Positions 43,832 through 53,716 of a stretch of DNA of 64,000 bases are shown here, piece by piece (the first letter of the stretch is position 1; the number at the start of each line of letters is the position of its first letter). Source of the stretch: JAPULR01 sp965238215 (lineage in GTDB: Bacteria; Chloroflexota; Dehalococcoidia; Lucifugimonadales; GCA-2712585). The notes below the pieces were generated by a model, which saw only the letters and a list, made by a program, of their open reading frames with translations, did no database searches and had not been told where the DNA came from. The translations under genes were made by a program, and so were the position numbers. The DNA lies in assembly GCA_965238215.1 (NCBI GenBank), contig OZ250180.1, forward strand, positions 62,001 to 126,000, given 5' to 3'.

Positions 43832-44282
43832 ATGGCGACCCGCGAGAAAAGGACAACGTTGCGGCGCATAGCAATTGTTGGCGGAGGAATTTCGGGGTTG
43901 GCAGCCGCGTGGGGATTGCATCATCATCCTGAGCGATTTGATTTCCGGCTCTACTAGGCACGAGATCAGATTGGGGGAAATGCGGTCACAGCTGACATGC
44001 CGCAGGATGACGGACCCTTTATTCCCTTCGACATTTCGGTTACTGCTTACATTCCTCATTCACTTGTTCCGCTTCATTCAGGGAAAAAGACGTACTTGGC
44101 ACTGCGGCGCCCACACGTTGATCAATAGGGGGGAGACCTGCTTCGTGAGTGGTCTCGCCGCAGCAACGCAGATGGGTGCGGATTATCCCTTTGACGACCC
44201 AGAAGCCAGGCGGTCATTCAACTATTACGGGAACATCTTGTATGGTTGGCGTTTCAAGAAATCGAAAGCAGCGAAGGGTTAA
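43832..44282 (+). pseudogene. FAD/NAD(P)-binding oxidoreductase with internal deletion and a stop
   Basis: The two ends of a flavin amine-oxidase-like gene. The start (ATG 43832) encodes RRIAIVGGGISGLAAAWGL, the FAD dinucleotide motif, then DFRLY, TAG at 43955-43957 where a Glu is expected (LYEARDQIGGNAVT), and DISVTAYIPHSL. After about 44085 the frame is lost. A different frame then gives the normal C-terminus, ETCFVSGLAAATQMGADYPF and NYYGNILYGWRF, stopping at 44282. Several hundred residues between them are missing. The GPP34-P450 gene begins 69 nt downstream on the same strand, suggesting an old shared operon. Confidence 0.8.
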
Positions 44283-44350
44283 TCCCCAGCGACTGTCTAC
44301 ACCCTTCTCGGTCGTTCGGTGGCTCGATGTAGCCACCCAAGAAGACCAAG

Positions 44351-45701
44351 ATGACTAAAACCACAAAGGACGCTACGCTTCAAACACTACCTTTGCCCGA
44401 AGAACTCATCCTCATGCTTCTAAACGAGCAGAACGGGTACTTTCACCAGGTTCCGGGCTGGGATTTGAACTGCGCTATCGTCGGCGCCGTGCTTGCGGAA
44501 CTCTCTCTTCTATACGGACAGACACGGACTTGGAGACCCTCTTCCTGATTGACGCCACGGAAACGGGGGACCCGACCATGGACACAATCCTAAAGGAAAT
44601 TGCGGAAGAACCTGTTCTCCACAACACATTGTATTGGATAGAAAGACTCGCTCCCCATGCAGAGTCTGTAATTGACCTGACTTTAGATCGGCTGGTTCAT
44701 ATGAAGAAATTGGAATAGCACGCCGGCGAATTCTGGACCCTGGCTCGCAATGCGCGAATGGGGAAGTTTGCCGGCGGGTTCTCGGAAGGCACTTTGGTTG
44801 AGTTCGTCAAGACACGCATCGGCAAGGAGATATTCGACGACAAGATTCCCGATCCAAGAGACGCCATCCTCATTAGTCTAATTAATGCATGCGACGTTTT
44901 TTGATTCATGTTCCAACTGGACGAGGAAGCGGAGGAACGCATCCAGTTGATTTGTGGTACGGCCTTAATTGGCCGTACCATAGCCGAGGCGGTCGCCGAA
45001 AACATCGCCAGTCCGCTGCTCAGACGTTCCGCCCTGACCAAGAAGATTCCCGCCGTCTCCCTGCGTAAATTATTGTTTAATCCTCATGTTCGCGACGGCA
45101 ACATTCCCGTGCTCTTAGCGGAACTTGCAAAAGAGTATGGTCCGGTGTTTCAGATCCGACCGCCGTTGGTTAAACCCATGATTGTCCTGGCTGGCCCCGA
45201 AACAAATCACTGGGTGCATCGGCGCGGTCGAATGTACCTGAGAGCCAAGGACTATTTTGCCGATTTTGAAAAAGTCTACGGCGCCTCTGGCGTATGTACC
45301 CGATTGTACCCATGCCGATCCGAAACGTGATGAATTCGTGCGTGGTCGAGGACTACGAACTGCCCGTCGGCTCCCGAATCTTCATTGCCCAAACAGCCTC
45401 TCATAACATGGAGGACGTCTTTCCTGACCCGTTCAAATTCGATATAGACCGCTATGCGCCTCCTCGCAATGAGCATCGCAATCCGGGGTATGCACCATTC
45501 GGATTGGGTACGCACACGTGCCTTGGCTACCGGTGGATGGAACTGCAACTGGCCGTCAATGTGCTAATGGTGGCGCATTACTTCACACTAAAGGTGTCTC
45601 CCTCGAACTACAAGCTCAAGTTCAACCCGCTGCCCTCGATGAAGCCTAGCAAGAAGCTGAAGTTCCTGATCGCAGAGCAGAGGCGCGAGGTCCGGGTCTA
45701 A
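44351..45701 (+). pseudogene. GPP34 domain - cytochrome P450 fusion, broken at several points
   Basis: The N-terminal half is a GPP34 (Golgi phosphoprotein 3-type) domain: LPLPEELILMLLNEQNGYF, then TLFLIDATETGDPTMDTILKEI, VHMKKLE and KIPDPRDAILISLINACDVF. It is followed in the same frame by a P450 N-terminus (SLRKLLFNPHVRDGNIPVLL, ELAKEYGPVFQIRPPL). One uninterrupted frame (44905-45330) spans the junction, so the fusion is natural. The P450 C-terminus lies in another frame: RNVMNSCVVEDYELPVG, FPDPFKFDIDRYAPP and the heme loop YAPFGLGTHTCLGYRW. Lesions: a one-base deletion near 44515, TAG at 44716-44718, TGA at 44902-44904, and a deletion near 45285 that removes the I-helix and E-x-x-R. GPP34 binds phosphoinositides in eukaryotes; its bacterial role is unclear. 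Confidence 0.82.
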
Positions 45702-45888
45702 TGCGCCATTAGCCCCAGTAGCTTTCTGTTACAGGCAAAGCGCCAGGGAACCCTTTATCAGCGGCCTCCAGACACCCCAAAAAACAGAGGCGGTCAGGGC
45801 AAGATGCACGCCCCACTGTGGGGGAAGACCCTTCCATCAGGATAAACGTCCCTTGGCGCACTCCTGAGCGTGCAGTCTGCGACGAATG

Positions 45889-48352
45889 TCATTCTTGCTC
45901 GTGACGCCGGTGTATGGCATCAATCGCTTCATCGAGCTCATCTGACCAGTGCTGCACCATAGACCGCAGCCGCATATTCTGGTATGCGCCCCATACCGTC
46001 ATCGCGGGCGGCACCACCAGGATAGAAACAAACAGAGAGTATGCAATTGTAATCGCTGCCGTGATGCCGAACTGCTGAGACGCAGCCAGCGGCGAGGCCA
46101 CAAGCACTCCAAGTCCCAGCGCCGTTGTCAATGCAGATCCCAGTAGCGCTGAACCGGTGGACGAGAGAGTCCGTATCGCCGCTTGCTCCGGGTCTCGCAC
46201 CTGTGAATACTCCTCGCGGTAGCGATGAATTATATGGATGGTGTAATCAACACCGATCCCTATCGAAAGTGCGGTGATGATTGAGGTGATGATAGTGTAT
46301 GGGATGCCCAGCAGTGCCATCGTTCCCAGCACGGAGATGAGGACGAGCACTATTGGCCCTACTGCAATTACCGCCAGCGCAGGCTGGCGAACTGTGACCC
46401 AGAAGAAGACGGCAAGGACTGTCAAGGCCGCCAGGATAGTAGTGGTAATGGCCTGAGTCTGCCCCTCTTTTATGGCGCCCGTAACCGTAACTGAGATGAT
46501 GCTCTCAGAAGTAGCTGTTATGGTGTCGTCTTCGCCAAACCAGAGTGACTCGATTTCCTGCTGAATCGCCTTCGTTTGCGAAGGATTACCTGAGTAGGCA
46601 GGGAATTGCAGCAGCATGGCATCGATTCCCTCCGGATCGTTGACCAGGAGGTGCGCGACATCTGGATCCTTGGCCTCAAGTTTATCAAGGAACTCCTGCA
46701 TCAGCTTTGCATCTAATTGCACACCGGCAGAAGCCTCCTGGAAAAGGGCTGCTAGCTGAGGGTCGTACTTGTCGCCCGGTTCCCCGCTGTCAGTGGTCCA
46801 GTCGTGTACGAGCAACTCGTACGATGCCTGGATAGGTCCTGCCGCTGCACTTGGGCGACGCGTTTCATCCTCAAAACCGGTAGTGAGGTCGTGCAGGTTC
46901 AAAAGAGTACGGGTCTCCGTGGCTTCAGCCTTCACCAAAATGCTGGCCATCTCCGTTGAACCACCTACGGCCGCGTCAAGGGTGTTCAAATCCTTTAGCA
47001 AGCTCCCGCCTCTTGGAAGAATGTCGCGGATGCTGAATTCCGATTTAAGGTCGGTGGCAGCAAACCCGAGCCCAATTGTCACCACTATCACACCGATAAT
47101 GTACGGCGCAGGTTTGTGTGTGACACTCCTTCCCAGCCATTCCGCCATACGGCTGACGCCAGGCAAGGCGTTTGAGATTGGGCGGGGCATCGTCAAAGTG
47201 CCACGTGCCTCGCGCCTGCGGTCAATTATCGTCCGACCGGCAGGCACCAGCGTCAGCATCACAAACAGGCTCATGCCCACTCCCAGCCCCGCTATGATGC
47301 CGAAGTCGCCAACAATTCCGATTGGGGAGAACAGACCAGCCAACAGACTTACGATAGTCGTAACTGCAGCAAGTACCAGCGGGACGGTTACGTTTCGCAG
47401 TCCTGTTCTAACCGCTGCCACCACTCGCTCGCCGGCAGCGCGCTGCTCACGGTAGTGCGAGATAATCTGTATTGCATAGTCCACCGTCAGGCCGATTACG
47501 ATGATCGGCACCATCGCGGTAAGAGAGTTGGGAGGGCCGGTTATACCCAGCGCGTTCGGCCCGAGCCAGCCTTCTGCCCCGACAATCCAGATGATCGACA
47601 TGAGCAGCCCTGCCAGTGTGAGAAGCAGGTCTGAAATCGTGCGCATGAAGAGCAGGATGAGCGCAGCAATCAGCAAGAACGCCAGCCCTATCAGCGGGGC
47701 CATCCCCTCCTCCGTGGCCTTTTTGTATTCGTCCTCAATCACTACGGACGAGATGCTGCTGACGCCTAGCGGTCCCACATCCCCATCCGCTAGGTCGCGC
47801 ACCATCCGCTCTGCTATCTCAATCCGTTCGTCGCCGGTGTCGCGCAGACGAATGGTCGCGATCGCTACTGGAGTCCCGTCGGTGTCGGTACCGGTCATCG
47901 CGTCGAACGCTTTCTGGACATCGGGAAAACTACGGATTGATTCGATATCGGCCTGCGTGACCGACCGCAAGTCCTACACCTGGAGCATCGCCTTGACCAG
48001 CAACGATGGTGCGACAACAGGATTAGCTGGAGCCAGTAGGTCTCCCACTTTTGGATCACTTACCATGTCATTGATAAGACCGTCCATCTGAGAGAGACCG
48101 TCCGGCGTGAGGGCCTCCGCGGAAGAGGAGCGTTACAACATTAGCCTCGCCAGAGTCCCCAAAGAGCTCATTGAGCTCAACCAAGACTTCAGCGACGGCG
48201 TTCCCCTCTGGAAGTGTTGCCGCTGTCTCCGGCGGCGGCGCCCGCCTTGTGGCTCCAGCGGCAAGCGCTATGGTAATGATGATGAGGACAAGAATCGTGA
48301 GATATGGTCGAACCGTGATTAGCCAGCTCAGCCAACCGAGAAAATTGCTCAT
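45889..48352 (-). pseudogene. MMPL/RND-superfamily exporter with a frameshift and a stop
   Basis: A large membrane transporter of the MMPL/RND exporter type with two sets of helices (about 820 codons). The N-terminal piece starts at ATG 48352 (GGAAGGG 6 nt upstream) with SNFLGWLSWLITVRPYLTILVLI and shifts frame near 48113. TAG then interrupts at about 47972 between AMLQV and DLRSVTQADIESI. The rest is open: the first sterol-sensing-like helix block (GLTVDYAIQIISHYREQ) and the second (ALSIGIGVDYTIHIIHRYREE), with Asp residues for proton coupling. The long 693-residue C-terminal frame could be translated alone but would lack the first helix. Members move lipids, hopanoids or hydrophobic compounds. 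Confidence 0.82.
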
Positions 48353-48605
48353 GACATACCCTTCCATTTGGGAAAGCCGGTAGAGGTAGCGCCTGTCGTT
48401 TCCCGGCTCCACCAAGAGAATTCAATGCGATTCTTCCTGCCCGCAAAGTAACCCACCCTGCTATTGCTCTTCAAGCCATATCAATCGGTCGAAATAGTCT
48501 GTTCGGCTGACTGACTGCGATCATAAAGGAACACCGCATTTGCGGCAGTTCGAGGACAGGACATTCTGGTGCAAGTGAACCAAAGAATCACGGCAAGTTC
48601 AACGC

Positions 48606-49163
48606 TTATTCCACAGTACCAGCACGAGCAAACATGCGTGGACTCGCTGAATCACTTGGCGCGGGATAAAACTGGGCGCAATAGGCTCTAAAGGGCATGA
48701 TTTCGCCGTCGGAACGACAGAGGCGCGGGCGAGGCCGGTACTGCTTGAGGCTCCAGATGACCACATCTTGAAGCACGTCACGATATTGCATAGCCGAGAT
48801 GAACTTGTTCATTATGGGGGCGCGCAGCCCCACCGGGAGAAATCCCAACCCTGCAACATTCCGCTTTGGGTTGCGAATCTCCCGGACTTGCGAGGCCAGT
48901 GTTAGGTCAATCAGCCTCCCGTCCACGGGCGTTGTCAGCACCCAAAGGCGCATGTCCATTCCGATGGAGTGTTCTCGGATCCCGGGTGCGGGCAAAAGGC
49001 CTCGGATACACAGACGCGTCTGTCATCGGCACACCAGACGACTATCTTCTCCACCATCAGGCCTTCTGCATGAGTTTGGCCTTCATTACAGCCTGTCGGC
49101 TTGCGACGAAGTACCAACCCTTGGGAAATGGGGAAAGGTGTGGGGTGTATACGAGTTTCGCAT
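48606..49163 (-). pseudogene. Rieske ring-hydroxylase-type oxygenase, gutted by deletion
   Basis: The remains of a Rieske non-heme-iron oxygenase. From ATG 49163 the pieces read MRNSYTPHTFPHFP, then in a second frame KGWYFVASRQAVMKAKLMQKA, then in a third MVEKIVVWCADDRRVCVSEAFCPH (first Rieske ligand pair). The second pair, the mononuclear iron site and the core are missing. The C-terminal end is intact: GIREHSIGMDMRLWVLTTPV, LGFLPVGLRAPIMNKFISAM and YRDVLQDVVIWSLKQYRPRP. The C-terminus resembles KshA/DAF-36-type enzymes that act on sterols or similar lipids. With the P450, FAD enzyme and RND exporter it may be part of a lost lipid-modifying cluster. Confidence 0.75.
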
Positions 49164-49456
49164 GTCGGGCTGGCATCGTTCAAAACCCCTGCCCAAGGGT
49201 TCTGGTTGGAGGCTACCTTACTGCCCGGAGCACCCCTATAGGACACCACAACCGATTGTCCGTCTCACAACGGATCCACGAACTTTAGCATATCTTGTTT
49301 CAGAAATTACCCATCAATTCTAGGCGGCGGGGGGGTCCGTTCGCCATTTCAGAAACCATTTACACCTGATTTGTTATAGGCACGGCGATTCTTGTCTTCT
49401 AGCAATCTCCAGATCGAACGAAAATGGATCTGCTGGCTGCAGTTGCCTATCGGAAG

Positions 49457-52400
49457 CTAGGATAATCCAAGGTCATTGACGAGAATTTCCAGAGTTCGCA
49501 TGTCCTCACCTAATATCTGTTCGAGGCGCTCTAGCTGCTCTCGAACCGCGGCGGAGAGCTTGCGGTATACCTCACTAGCCTGGCTTGTGGGTGGGTAGTC
49601 GCCACTGGCTATGACTTCCGAGAGGGAAGCGAGCTTGGGGCCAAGCCTGGTTGGGGGAGGCTTCTGGGGATTCGTTCCTAGAATTGGTACTAGCTGTCCT
49701 TCGATGGATGACAACTCTCGCTTTATGCGTGAAGCGGCGTCGGAAAACTCGGCAGGGGGCTCGTGGTTGGAAGGGTTTCGCTCCCACTTTTCAATACGGC
49801 TGCGCACCTCCCGAATTTGGGCTACGGCGTCGTTCGTCTCCTGAATGGTGTCCCGGACCTTTATGAGAAAGTCGAACTGGGACTGAAGGTCGTCTTCAGT
49901 GGCGGTCACGCGGGGGTCTTTAAGGATTTGGAAGGATTGGGTGTAGATGGCATCTCCGACGGCGAGCTGGACTTGATAGTCGCCTGGGGGTGCAACGGGC
50001 CCTTCCATGCTGGTAATACCCTCTGCATCGGAGTATCGCATGTCCCAGATGAAACGGTTCATCCCTGGTTGTACGGGCACTCTTTGACCCTGGTCGGTGC
50101 GGGTGGAGAATTGTTTTATGACGTGTCCCAAGCAGTCCAGGAAAGTTAGCTTGACCTCTCCTCGGGGTTTGCCGTTCATGACGTATGTTACGGACACGCC
50201 CCTTGGGGGATTTTCGCCAGCGGTTAGGTAAGTATGGCGCACATTGCCGTTTGGGCTTTGACGCTCGTAGAACGGCACAATTTCTCCGCCCACCATACGG
50301 TAGTTCTTGCCCTGCCCTGGGTGGTAGGGAAAACTCTGCGGAAGTGCGATACGGCGAGTTGGACGGGGGCTGAACAGGAAGTCTGAAGAAGCTGGAATGC
50401 CGTCTTTAAGCTGGTGTAGAGGGGTCAAATCGTCGAGGATCCATAGGGCCCTACCGTGGGTGGCGATTACGAGGTCACCGTTCTTCACGACAAGGTCATG
50501 AACGGGCACGGCGGGCAGATTTAGAGAAAGGGGCTTCCAGTTACCGCCGTCGTTGAAGCTGACGTAGACGCCTGTCTCAGTGCCGGCGTATAGGAGTCCC
50601 TTCCTGGCGGGGTCTTCTCGTATAACCCTAGTGAATTCATTCGGGGGAATGCTTTCGGTAATCTTAGTCCAGGTTTCCCCATAGTCGCGGGTCTTGAACA
50701 AATAGGGCTTCGTGTCGTCCATCTTGTGACGGGTGGCGGAAAGGAAGGCCGTGGCGGGATCGTGCGGTGAGGGGTCAATGACGGTGATGATGGCCCAAGA
50801 CGGAAGGTCTTGGGGAGTGACGTTCTCCCAATTCTCTCCGCCGTCTTTTGTGATGTGCACCAGGCCGTCGTCAGAGCCGGCCCAGAGGAGGCCCTCTTGT
50901 AGCGGAGACTCGTCAAGGGCCAGGATGCTGCCCATGTTGAAGGGATTTACCACCTGGATGCTGATAGGGCCGCCGTGCAATTCCGACATCTTGGACACGT
51001 CGTTGGTAGTTAAGTCCGGGCTGATGATGGTCCAGCTGTGCCCCTCGTCGGTGGATCGGAATACGACGTGGGCGGCAATGTAGAGCACGCTGGGGTCGTG
51101 GGGCGAGAGGAAGGTGGGAAAGTGGAACTGGAACCGGTATTTGTTGTCTTTGCCGGGAACCATTCCGAGGTTTTCCGGCCAAGCGGTAATCATGCGGGTC
51201 TGACCGGTGGAATGGTCGTACATGGTGAGGTTGCCGCCACCGCCCGGTGAGCTTCCGATGGCGCCCGCAAAAACGATATTGGGATTCTCGGGATGTACGG
51301 CGATGTGGCCGCTTTCTGCGGGCCCGGCAATGTGGCAGTCTCTCCAAAGTATGGCTTCGTCGTTGGTGCTGCTGGGTACGCTCATGGCGGTATTGTCCAT
51401 CTGGGTGGCATACACGCGGTAGGGAACTTGGTTATCGGTGGTGAGGTGAAAGAAGCTGGCGGTGGGCTGATTGTAAAGGGTAGACCAGGAGCGACCACCG
51501 TTAAGGCTGACTGTAGCCCCGCCATCGCTTCCTTCAATCATTCTGTCGGGGTTATTGGGGTCAATGTAGAGATCATGGTTGTCGCCGTGGGGCATTGGTT
51601 GACCCTCAAATGTGCGGCCCCCGTCGGTGGATTTCCACAACTCGACGGAGAGGACGTAGCAGGTATCCGGGTCCTGGGGATGGGCGAAGACGTGGATATA
51701 GTACGTGGCTCGCCACCAGAGGTTTGACTGTCCGGTGAGCTTCTGCCAAGTTTCCCCTGAGTCGTCGGAGCGGAAAAGGCCTCCATCTTCGGCTTCTATG
51801 AGGGCCCAAACCCGGTTTGGCATAGGAGGCGATAGAGCAACGCCAATCTTACCCAACACTCCCTGGGGCAGGCCGGGACGGTGGCTAATGTCGGTCCAGG
51901 TGTCCCCACCGTCCACAGAGCGGAAGAGACCACTATGAGGACCGCCGCTGCGATGGGTCCAAGGCATCCCACGGAGCTGATAGAGCGAGGCGAAGAGGTG
52001 TTGAGGGTTGGCGGGGTCCATGGTCAGGTCTATGCCACCGGCTTCCGGCGAATTGAAGAGCACCTTTTCCCAGCTGCCGCCCCCGTCTTTCGAGCGGTAG
52101 ATGCCGCGCTCGTCGTTCGGTCCCCATGTATGGCCAAGGGCGGCCACGTAGACCAGGTCCGGGTCTGAAGGGTGGATGCGGATTTTCGCTATGTGCCTCG
52201 TGTCACTCAGGCCGACGTTGGTCCATGTACGCCCGCCATCGGTGGATTTATACACACCGTCGCCATGGGACTCGTTACTCTGAAAGCACGACTCGCCGGT
52301 TCCGGCGTAGATTACGTTAGGGTCGGAGGGGGCGACGGCGATTGCACCAACGGCAGCCGTATTGAAGAATGCGTCTGAAACATTCTCCCAATGGATTCCG

Positions 52401-52558
52401 GCGTCGATAGTCTTCCAGACGCCTCCTCCCGTGGCCCCGAAGTAGAAGACTAGGGGATTGCGGGGGTCAGCGGCTACGGAGACTACTCTGGCGCCCCGAA
52501 AGGGCCCGATGCACCGCCATCTCATGGCTTGGAAGTGCGCAGGGTTAACATTGACCAT
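49457..52558 (-). CDS. Large BNR/Asp-box beta-propeller protein (sortilin/VPS10-like)
   Basis: A 1033-residue protein. The first ~700 residues are two sialidase/VPS10-like beta-propellers with many Asp-boxes (STDGGRTW, SKDGGGSW, SVDGGDTW, SDDSGETW, STDGGRTF, STDEGHSW, TKDGGENW, TRDYGETW). The region after has an immunoglobulin-like part (PRGVSVTYVMNGKPRGEVKL) and a C-terminal helical end (EQLERLEQILGEDMRTLEI). It is often annotated as glycosyl hydrolase, but no sialidase catalytic residues are evident. No signal peptide is visible at the ATG, which has GGAGG 8 nt upstream. It stands alone upstream of the Cox cluster. A binding or structural role is the most that can be said. Confidence 0.88.
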   Translation of the reverse strand: MVNVNPAHFQAMRWRCIGPFRGARVVSVAADPRNPLVFYFGATGGGVWKTIDAGIHWENVSDAFFNTAAVGAIAVAPSDPNVIYAGTGESCFQSNESHGDGVYKSTDGGRTWTNVGLSDTRHIAKIRIHPSDPDLVYVAALGHTWGPNDERGIYRSKDGGGSWEKVLFNSPEAGGIDLTMDPANPQHLFASLYQLRGMPWTHRSGGPHSGLFRSVDGGDTWTDISHRPGLPQGVLGKIGVALSPPMPNRVWALIEAEDGGLFRSDDSGETWQKLTGQSNLWWRATYYIHVFAHPQDPDTCYVLSVELWKSTDGGRTFEGQPMPHGDNHDLYIDPNNPDRMIEGSDGGATVSLNGGRSWSTLYNQPTASFFHLTTDNQVPYRVYATQMDNTAMSVPSSTNDEAILWRDCHIAGPAESGHIAVHPENPNIVFAGAIGSSPGGGGNLTMYDHSTGQTRMITAWPENLGMVPGKDNKYRFQFHFPTFLSPHDPSVLYIAAHVVFRSTDEGHSWTIISPDLTTNDVSKMSELHGGPISIQVVNPFNMGSILALDESPLQEGLLWAGSDDGLVHITKDGGENWENVTPQDLPSWAIITVIDPSPHDPATAFLSATRHKMDDTKPYLFKTRDYGETWTKITESIPPNEFTRVIREDPARKGLLYAGTETGVYVSFNDGGNWKPLSLNLPAVPVHDLVVKNGDLVIATHGRALWILDDLTPLHQLKDGIPASSDFLFSPRPTRRIALPQSFPYHPGQGKNYRMVGGEIVPFYERQSPNGNVRHTYLTAGENPPRGVSVTYVMNGKPRGEVKLTFLDCLGHVIKQFSTRTDQGQRVPVQPGMNRFIWDMRYSDAEGITSMEGPVAPPGDYQVQLAVGDAIYTQSFQILKDPRVTATEDDLQSQFDFLIKVRDTIQETNDAVAQIREVRSRIEKWERNPSNHEPPAEFSDAASRIKRELSSIEGQLVPILGTNPQKPPPTRLGPKLASLSEVIASGDYPPTSQASEVYRKLSAAVREQLERLEQILGEDMRTLEILVNDLGLS

Positions 52559-52652
52559 GAAGTGACCTCCGAAGGAACTTGTGGTTGACTTATGCGTAAG
52601 GGTGGGGTTTTCCGTCGCTACTGTGTCGCCTTCACGAGCATTCAGGTTCCAC

Positions 52653-53087
52653 CTAAACTATCTTGGAACTCAAGCACTTGAAGAAACGGTCAATCTGTTG
52701 CTTGGCCACGTTGCTCATTAGACGCTGACCGGCACGAGCCAGAACCCCGGTCACCTGAACGTCGCCATCGAAGTTAAGAATTGTCGCGCCATCTTCGGTA
52801 GCAAGGTCAATCTGGCCACCACCTGACAGGTTTGTTCGAACGCCGGCGCCGCGTACGACAATTCGATAAGAGGCGGGGGCAGCCTTGGCCGCTATCTCCA
52901 TGGTGCCCTTGTAGGTGGCGGATACTATGCCCACTCGCAAGGCAATCTCCACCTGATAGCTATCAGGAGAAAGTGGCGTAAAGGTCTTGATGCCGGGGAT
53001 GCACTCTCGCAAGAGTGAGGGGTTCATAAGGGTGTCCCAAAGCCGTTCCCTCGATACGTGGAAACGGTAGCTCCCTTGCAATTTCAT
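52653..53087 (-). CDS. coxG: CoxG-type SRPBCC protein
   Basis: A 144-residue CoxG protein of the SRPBCC fold: MKLQGSYRFHVSRERLWDTL, LLRECIPGIKTFTPL, DVQVTGVLARAGQRLMSNVA. CoxG proteins accompany aerobic CO dehydrogenase-type clusters and are thought to help membrane attachment or cofactor handling. The ATG at 53087 matches the family start. It is preceded by TATAAT and TCCTCC with no ribosome site, so a leaderless transcript is likely. The gene is divergent from coxS and separated by about 150 nt, placing both Cox promoters in the same gap. The extended frame start at 53186 is not supported. Confidence 0.9.
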   Translation of the reverse strand: MKLQGSYRFHVSRERLWDTLMNPSLLRECIPGIKTFTPLSPDSYQVEIALRVGIVSATYKGTMEIAAKAAPASYRIVVRGAGVRTNLSGGGQIDLATEDGATILNFDGDVQVTGVLARAGQRLMSNVAKQQIDRFFKCLSSKIV

Positions 53088-53093
53088 GGAGGA

Positions 53094-53099
53094 ATTATA
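53094..53099 (-). promoter_or_regulatory. -10 box for a probably leaderless coxG transcript
   Basis: On the minus strand TATAAT (53099-53094) is followed by TCCTCC and the coxG ATG, 6 nt away, with no ribosome site. Layout and spacer match the EamA gene at 28629. No clear -35 was found. Confidence 0.5.
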
Positions 53100-53239
53100 A
53101 CAGAGGGCGGTAGTGCATACGAGGAAAGGCCCGACGTTCCCGCTTGGCGTTGACAAACGGGCCGCATCTGCTACACTTCCCGTCAACGGTGCGGGTAGGC
53201 AGAAATGCCTAGGAATGCAGCTAAGTGGGCAGGTGCATT

Positions 53240-53713
53240 GTGAAAATTCCGGTGGAGATTACCATCAATGGGAGGATCTATAGCGGCGACGTAGAGCCGC
53301 GTCAATTACTCGTACACTTCATTCGCGAAGAAGCCGGCCTGACAGGAACGAAAGTGGGATGCGACACGAGCCAGTGCGGCTCTTGCACGGTAAAGCTGGA
53401 CGGGCTGGCGGTGAAAGCGTGCACCGTGCTAGCGGTCCAGGCTTCCGGGTCACAAGTGACCACTATCGAAGGGCTTTCTGATGGAAAAGAGTTGCACCCC
53501 CTGCAAGAGGCGTTCTGGAACAAGCACGGCCTGCAATGCGGTTTTTGCACCCCTGGGATGATAATTGCGGCGGAGGAGATGTTGCGCCGGAACCCCTCGC
53601 CGACTCGGTCGGAGATACGCCACGGCCTCGAGGGGAATATCTGTCGGTGCACGGGCTACCAGAACATCGTGCTCGCCATTGAAGAGGCTGCCCGCGTAAT
53701 GGGAGGCTCTTAG
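53240..53713 (+). CDS. coxS: Small [2Fe-2S] subunit of a molybdenum hydroxylase (CoxS-like)
   Basis: A 157-residue protein with two 2Fe-2S centres. The plant-type ferredoxin domain has Cys 41, 46, 49 and 61 (GCDTSQCGSC...C), and the helical domain has Cys 100, 103, 135 and 137 (QCGFC...CRCTG). It passes electrons from the molybdenum centre of CoxL to the FAD of CoxM. GTG 53240 is chosen over an upstream GTG at 53225 because the family begins about there and GGCAGG lies just upstream. It is the first gene of the plus-strand coxSLM-D-E operon; the next gene begins 3 nt after its stop. Confidence 0.93.
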   Translation: MKIPVEITINGRIYSGDVEPRQLLVHFIREEAGLTGTKVGCDTSQCGSCTVKLDGLAVKACTVLAVQASGSQVTTIEGLSDGKELHPLQEAFWNKHGLQCGFCTPGMIIAAEEMLRRNPSPTRSEIRHGLEGNICRCTGYQNIVLAIEEAARVMGGS

Positions 53714-53716
53714 GCT

